Source: Rhinolophus ferrumequinum
Lineage: Eukaryota; Chordata; Mammalia; Chiroptera; Rhinolophidae
DNA length: 64,000 bases
Direction of reading: 5' to 3'
Assembly (NCBI RefSeq): GCF_004115265.2
Contig: NC_046307.1
Coordinates: forward strand, 22,631,191-22,695,190
Part shown: positions 58,855-64,000 of the stretch, one piece after another
How the letters are laid out: each line of letters starts with the position of its first letter
Numbering within the stretch: the first letter of the stretch is position 1
Position numbers and translations under genes: made by a program
The notes under the pieces: generated by a model
Database searches by the model: none
Told to the model about the DNA's origin: nothing
What the model saw: only the letters and a program-made list of their open reading frames with translations

Positions 58855-59045
58855 CATGGGCTCCAAGGTAGGCTGGCTTGGGGCTCTCCTAGCTCCACCT
58901 CCGCCCAGCTGTGTGACTCTGAGTCAGTTGTTCACCCTCTCTGAGCCTATGTTTCCTCATCTGTAATGTGCACACATCAGTGACACCACCTTCTCAGGTA
59001 TGAGGAGTGGGTGTAATAAGGGAAAAGCTCTTAGTACAGCCGGGA
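58855..59045 (+). mobile_element. MIR SINE
   Basis: cagctgtgtgactctgagtc, agttgttcaccctctctgag, cctatgtttcctcatctgta and gggaaaagctcttagtacag follow MIR order. Confidence 0.7.
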
Positions 59046-59855
59046 TGTGGGGCTGGTGAGTTACCAGAAGCTCAGTCACTGCTGGCTGCTATCAGTGAGG
59101 GAGGTTATGATATTTGTAAGGCAATATCATCCTATTCTTTTCAAGTGCCTAGGATCTGAGCCTAAGAAAAACAGAGATGGATTTGACTATGTTCATAGGC
59201 GGATTTGGGGGTTGGGTGGCGAGAGCCCTATTCTGGGAAGCTGCTTGAGCTAACGAGGAGCATGCCCTGTGATGGGCCTGCCCAGCTAGGTCTGTGTTGG
59301 GAGCTTCAGGGACAGGAGGGCAGCTGGTCCTGACCTGCTTGGTCCCTGCTCCTTTCCCCTTTCCCAAGCTGTCTTGTTTGTTTACTCGGTAAACCCTTTC
59401 TTCAGAGCTGGTGCAAAGGTAAACTCTCAACTCGAGCAGTGCCCGCCCATTGGAAGAAAGACAGATTCTCAACAAGCCGGTCTAAGTTCCTGAGGTTTCT
59501 TGCTGGGCATCCCCTGTAGGGGGGAACCCACAACAAATCCCGGGTTGAGAACCTGGGAGTGAATCAGGGCTTTCTGCTTTGTTTGCTTGTTGATTGATGG
59601 ATGATTTGTGGGTCTGCTTCCAAGAAGGATCTTTAGAAGCTGCTTTTATGTTAAAATACACATAAAATGGGTGAAAACAAAAGCAGAAAGAACACCATTC
59701 AAAGGGAGCCATGAATGGGATGTGTGGGGCACTGCTGTGCCCTGGGAGAGCACGGAGGACCTGTGGTCCAGAAGGATGATTGAGCCCGAGCTGCTGAGCT
59801 AGAAGGGTCTGTGCTGCGATTCTGGTCATCCCCTCGTAAGCCCTGATCACTGTGG
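59046..59855. other. Presumed intron, no gene seen
   Basis: No recognisable element. Short frames only. Confidence 0.35.
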
Positions 59856-59859
59856 CACC

Positions 59860-60000
59860 TCATGGCCTCTGGGCCTCAGTTTCCTCATTGGTAGAGTGAA
59901 TGGAAAGTAGGTCATGGTGCTGTCATAAGGGTGAAATCATCGCATGCAGTGCAAGCTTATCATGTCTAATAAAAGGAAGTTCATGTTATTAATGTGTTTA
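59860..60000 (+). mobile_element. MIR fragment, 3' half
   Basis: ctctgggcctcagtttcctc with attggtagagtgaatggaaa opens it, and the tail ends in atgtctaataaaa. Confidence 0.55.
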
Positions 60001-61285
60001 GCTTGGAGATACCTCATAGCAGATTCAAAAAGGGAAGGTGATTGACAAGGGCACATGGCTCCTGGGCACCTACTACGGGTAGGAAACCACTTCTGCCTTG
60101 GAAAGCTTCTGGTGAAATTGGGGGACCTGTGTTCTAGTTGCCAGAGCAGCTGTCGTGTGGCAGCGCAAATCCGGCATTGCACGGTGGGATGCAGAGCAGG
60201 AGAGCTCCTGGAGGACTTTTGAAATCCAGGCTGGCCAAATCCAACTCCCGGCTGAGGCTGGCCTTGGAGTGGGATGGGCAGGGTTTTCATGGACAAGAAA
60301 ATGGGCCAAGGTAGGTGGGGGGGGGGCAGTCCTGGCCAGCACAACCCTAGGGGTTCCTTTTCTCTCCCTGGGCCTCAGTGTTCCTGTGTGCTCATTGCAG
60401 GGTGGACTGCACACTCTGTGTCCCTGAGACTCTGGGCCAGACTGCTGACAGTCCCTTGGTGGTGGCCCTGGACTCCAGGGTGACTGATGGACAGCAGCTT
60501 GGCCCCCAGCCAGGCAGCACTGCAGAGCTGTGGGGGATGGGGTGCCCAGCACATTCCAGCAGAGGAGGGACTTGCTTCTGGTCTGGCCTCCCAGGAGTGT
60601 AATTGCACTGGAGAAACTCCCGCACAGCTGGGAAGCAAATGTGGAGGATTTTCTAGGCTGTGCTATCTATACGGGCTGGGTGGGACAGGCTGGGGCAGGG
60701 TGGCTGGTGGAGCTGGGTAGCTATGAGGTGTGGCTGGGTAGTGGGTGGTAGCATGACTGTGCTGGGGGTGTGACAGGCTGGGAGGGGCTGGGTCAGCTGT
60801 GGGGAGTGGCCCTGGGTTTGCCTGTGGGGCTACCAGAGCCTGGCCCGCAAGCAGCCCTCCTCCCTCAAGCCCAGTGTCCATTTACATACTTTTGAGCCTG
60901 CTTGCAGGGCTCTCCCTGCACTTCCTCTCAGCTCCCCACCCCGTACTTGTGCCTGTGGTCCAGATGCCTGTGATGGTACCATGTGGACATCTCAGCACCA
61001 TGTGAGTTTGCCTGTGCATTCGTGTGCATGTACTACGTTCAGGGGACATTGTCAGGAATGATCCAGGGAATCAAATCTGGGCTGGGTGAGCATGCCAGGC
61101 TGTGGCGATCTTCCTCCAGTCACCCACCTGCAGCAACATCACACCTGAGACAAAAACCTGCAGAGGCCTGCATTTTCAGTGCCCAGGGCCATGCCTGTCC
61201 TCTCAGTGGTCATCTGCTTGTCCCTGGATCCCAGTGTGCTCCCAAACCCGACCACCCTTCCTCTCTTTCTGGATTTTTAGTTTGA
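60001..61285. other. Presumed intron, no gene seen
   Basis: A tggctgggt-type purine-pyrimidine repeat texture occupies 60665-60800 (ggctgggtgggacaggctgg and relatives), with low sequence complexity. Confidence 0.4.
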
Positions 61286-61289
61286 TATG

Positions 61290-61595
61290 TGTCCTTGGGC
61301 CAGTTCCTTCCTGAGCCTCAATTTCCAAATCTGTTAAATGGATCATCATTTTATTAACCTATAACACTATGTGCCAGGCACTGAGCTGTTTTACACACAT
61401 CATCTCAGTCTTGGCAGCAGCCCTTTGAGATAGATAAGTAGTATAAACCCTATTTTATACTTGGGCAAACTGAGGCTCAGAGAGGTTGAGAGATTTGCTC
61501 AAAGGTCACAGGGCTAGTAAATAATGGAGGCCAGATTCAAGCCCAGGCAGGCGGGCTCCAGTCTGAGCCCTTCACTGCCACGTTAGCAGCCCCTG
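61290..61595. mobile_element. Opposed MIR pair
   Basis: A plus-strand MIR core (61290-61345, ccttgggccagttccttcct, gagcctcaatttccaaatct) abuts a minus-strand MIR (61355-61595, tatgtgccaggcactgagct, gcaaactgaggctcagagag, caagcccaggcaggcgggct). Confidence 0.7.
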
Positions 61596-62180
61596 CATCG
61601 CTGCCTCTCAGATTGTTGGGGTGAAAAGGCATGAGGCATACAGCCCGTCACAGGAGGCCTGCTGTACATCGTAGGCACCAAGTATATTGCAAGTTACACG
61701 TTAGCTGCACTTCACCACACAAAGCACAGGAAGCGCAATCTCAGGGAGCTCTTGGTTGCATTTCTGGAGCCCACCTGTCCATCCAGGGCAGAGCTGGACC
61801 CCGTCTCCTGTCCTGATCTCCAGGCAGCTGGGTCTCTGAGAAGACCCATGCACCTCTGCCTCCTTTCTCTTTGGGTCCCGGAGAGGATTATGGGGCAACC
61901 AGAGCATTTTGGAATGGGGGATGGGGTAAGGAGTGACTTTCAACTCCAGAGCAGTGGTCACAGTTACTGTGGTATTTCCCGAAAGTGCGGCGTTGCCATG
62001 GAGTCTCCATGACGACCAGAGCATCTCATTCATTATCCCCAGCACCTTGGCAGGGAAAGCTGGGCCTAGGGCTGGGAAAGCTCAATGGGAGTCTGGCTGA
62101 GGGCTGGAGACCTCTGGTGGCTGAGGCCCCTCACACTGTTTCCCATCCCAGCCAAAGTTCCCCTGAAGGCTCTGGAGCCG
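61596..62180. other. Presumed intron, no gene seen
   Basis: Unique-looking sequence with no supported feature. Confidence 0.35.
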
Positions 62181-62184
62181 GCTC

Positions 62185-62620
62185 CTTCTCATGGGGTCTG
62201 GGTTCAAATTTTAGCTCTACTACTGACTAGCTGTGTGATTTGGGGCAAGTGACTTAATGTCTCTGAGCCTCATTTTTCTCAATTGTAAATATGAATAATG
62301 ACAGTATTGGTTGTAAGGAATAAATGAGATAAGGTGTGTAAAAGTGCTTAGCACAGGGCCAGGCTCATGGTAAATTCTCTCAATACATGATAGCAATTAA
62401 AATAACAATGATGATAACTAAATGCTATTATTGATGTTATTTTTATTATAGAAATCCCTGAGTTTCATGGAGGAATGACAGACCAAATTTGAAGTTAGGA
62501 AGGAAACCTGTTTAAGATTTAGCGGTTTCCTATGTGACTGTGGCAAGTCATTTTACCTTGGAACCTCAGTCTCCTTATCTGTAAATTGGGAATAATAACA
62601 TCTGCTCATTCATTCATCTC
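62185..62620 (+). mobile_element. Two consecutive MIR elements
   Basis: The first (62185-62445) has ctgggttcaaattttagctc, tagctgtgtgatttggggca and agcacagggccaggctcatg. The second (62490-62620) has tgtgactgtggcaagtcatt and aacctcagtctccttatctg. Confidence 0.8.
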
Positions 62621-63265
62621 TTGAGTACTCAATAAGGACCTATGCCTGGGGAAAGTCATGGGAGCTTCCAGGATAAATCAGACTTGTCCCGGCCTTCAGG
62701 ACACCCAGGCATGTGGGGAAGGGGAAGAAAGGAAATGGGTATTTGGGGAAGGCCTCTGTGTGCCAGGTGCCAGGCAGGGCCTGCCCACGCAGATGTCAGT
62801 AAGTCTTTAGCCAGTTCTGGGATCTCCAGGCAACAGGCCCCAGGGCTGTGTGTAAGGATGTCCCGAGTCCACTGTGCACGGACCACACACTCCGGTGCAC
62901 CCAGGGGCTGGGGAGGAAGCCAGCTGAGGGAAGGAGGTTGCCTGTGGCCGTGTGTTAACTAGAGAATGCACAGGTGGGTGCTGTGAGTGCCTCAGCTGAT
63001 GGTGGCGGTGCGGACGCCTGCCCAGTGTCACCAGGGAACGATCCTTTTTTAAACCAGTTGGAAGCTCTGACTTTTATGTGAAATCTCCTGATATTAAAAT
63101 GTTGATAAGTAATCTCAAATGAAAGAAAAATGGTGTGCAAGTCAAAAAAACACACCGCTGTGTCCTGTTCGGCCTGAGGGTGCTGGGTTTCAGCCTCAGC
63201 TATGGAGTGGGAGTGGGGCAGGAGCCTGAGGAATGGGACAGGGGCAGGAAGGGTGGCGGTGCAGG
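62621..63265. other. Presumed intron, no gene seen
   Basis: At 62600-62700 the words cattcattcatctcttgagt and acttgtcccggccttcagga suggest an L2 3' fragment in reverse. Confidence 0.35.
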
Positions 63266-63269
63266 GGGA

Positions 63270-63420
63270 TGACTTCAGAGAGGTGATGACACTGGAACGA
63301 GGGTCTTGAAGGAGGAGTAAGTGTCCCAAGGGGTAAGGGGGGGCATTCCCGGCAATGGGAACTTCATTAGGAAGGCCTAGAGGCATGACCAAATTGATGG
63401 CTGGTTGGGCAAGGCTGGGG
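63270..63420 (-). mobile_element. L2 fragment
   Basis: cagagaggtgatgacactgg, gggtcttgaaggaggagtaa and gggcattcccggcaatggga are reversed L2. Confidence 0.5.
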
Positions 63421-63916
63421 TTTGGTGATGCCTACAGAGCCCACAAAGGCCCAGGGTGATAGGGGTTGTGGGGCCTCAGCGCCCCACCCGCTGTCCTTGA
63501 GGCCTTGGTGGCTCGAGGGGGATTAGAAGCCCCCCAGTTCCCCATGTCTTGACCCACAGGGGTTCTGCCATGCAGGCGGGAATGAGGGCATTGAAGGGAC
63601 AGCAGCACCCAGCCTTTGAGGGGATTGTGGTGGGGGCAGGGCTGGAGGCCCCCTAGGCAGCACACTGGTGGCCAGCGCTTTGTTTTTATAAAGCAACTGG
63701 CTCTCCCCCCACCCCCACCCTAGGGTATTTGGACTTCTTTGTGTACAGAGGCTGGTTGGCTCGCTCTCTTGCTCCCTTTACCCTCTCTCCGACCTGGGTC
63801 TGGGCTTTGCTATGGCCTTCTCCCTAGCCTCCTGGCCTCTAACCATCTGGACCCATCCAGTTCCTGGGAAAGGCCACAACCTCTGAAAATGGGGATTCAG
63901 GATTCCAAGGGCTATT

Positions 63917-63922
<6 letters not shown>
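63421..63922. other. Presumed intron, no gene seen
   Basis: A short C-rich patch (ctctccccccacccccaccc, 63702-63721) precedes the terminal microsatellite. Confidence 0.35.

Positions 63923-63998
<76 letters not shown>
63923..63998. repeat. (GA)38 microsatellite at the window end
   Basis: A pure GA run of about 76 bp, ended by aca at the last bases of the window. Confidence 0.98.

Positions 63999-64000
<2 letters not shown>

Noticed and set aside
39346-64000. Search for the NDST1 start-codon exon
   Set aside because: No frame beginning with the NDST1 N-terminus as I remember it (MPALACLRRL) is present, so the coding exons must lie beyond the window.

Overview
This window is nuclear DNA of a placental mammal and most likely of a rhinolophoid (horseshoe or leaf-nosed) bat. 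The evidence is one intron-containing ribosomal protein gene, two CpG islands, a dense layer of ancient mammalian MIR, L2, L1 and MER repeats, and a cluster of tRNA-derived SINEs whose head (ggcccggtggctcaggcgg) and polyadenylation-signal tail I recognise as the Rhin-1 type of rhinolophoid bats. The clade call rests on that SINE recognition and is not proven.

The only protein-coding gene I can support is RPS14 (40S ribosomal protein uS11) on the minus strand. Its four coding exons lie at 13741-13889, 12910-13071, 11749-11825 and 10567-10634. A short noncoding first exon at 15069-15104 begins with a pyrimidine tract and sits in a CpG island at about 14.9-15.4 kb. The exons join into a complete 151-residue product that matches the human protein as I remember it, with all splice sites GT-AG.

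In mammals the neighbours of RPS14 are CD74 on the 3' side and NDST1, oppositely oriented, on the 5' side. Nothing of CD74 is seen in the first 10 kb. A strong CpG island at about 38.3-39.7 kb with a good plus-strand splice donor at 39345/39346 is the best candidate for an NDST1 promoter and noncoding first exon. The NDST1 start-codon exon is not in the window, so 39.3-64 kb is probably its long first intron.

Layout: 1-10.5 kb is intergenic with LINE, MIR, MER5A and an internally deleted mariner. 10.5-15.1 kb is RPS14. 15.4-22.4 kb is a nest of young repeats: five Rhin-type SINEs, a mariner MITE split by a SINE, an L1 3' end fused to a U6 snRNA copy, and a long interrupted L2. 22.4-38 kb is intergenic with L2 and MIR copies, an inverted duplication at 24.3-24.8 kb and simple repeats. 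38.3-64 kb is the presumed NDST1 promoter and intron, rich in MIR, with a 45-bp minisatellite at 52.4 kb and adjacent perfect hairpins at 46.1 kb.

I recognised no LTR or other virus-derived element. The most interesting objects are the U6-L1 chimera, the inverted duplication, the SINEs with internal tandem duplications, and the paired hairpins.
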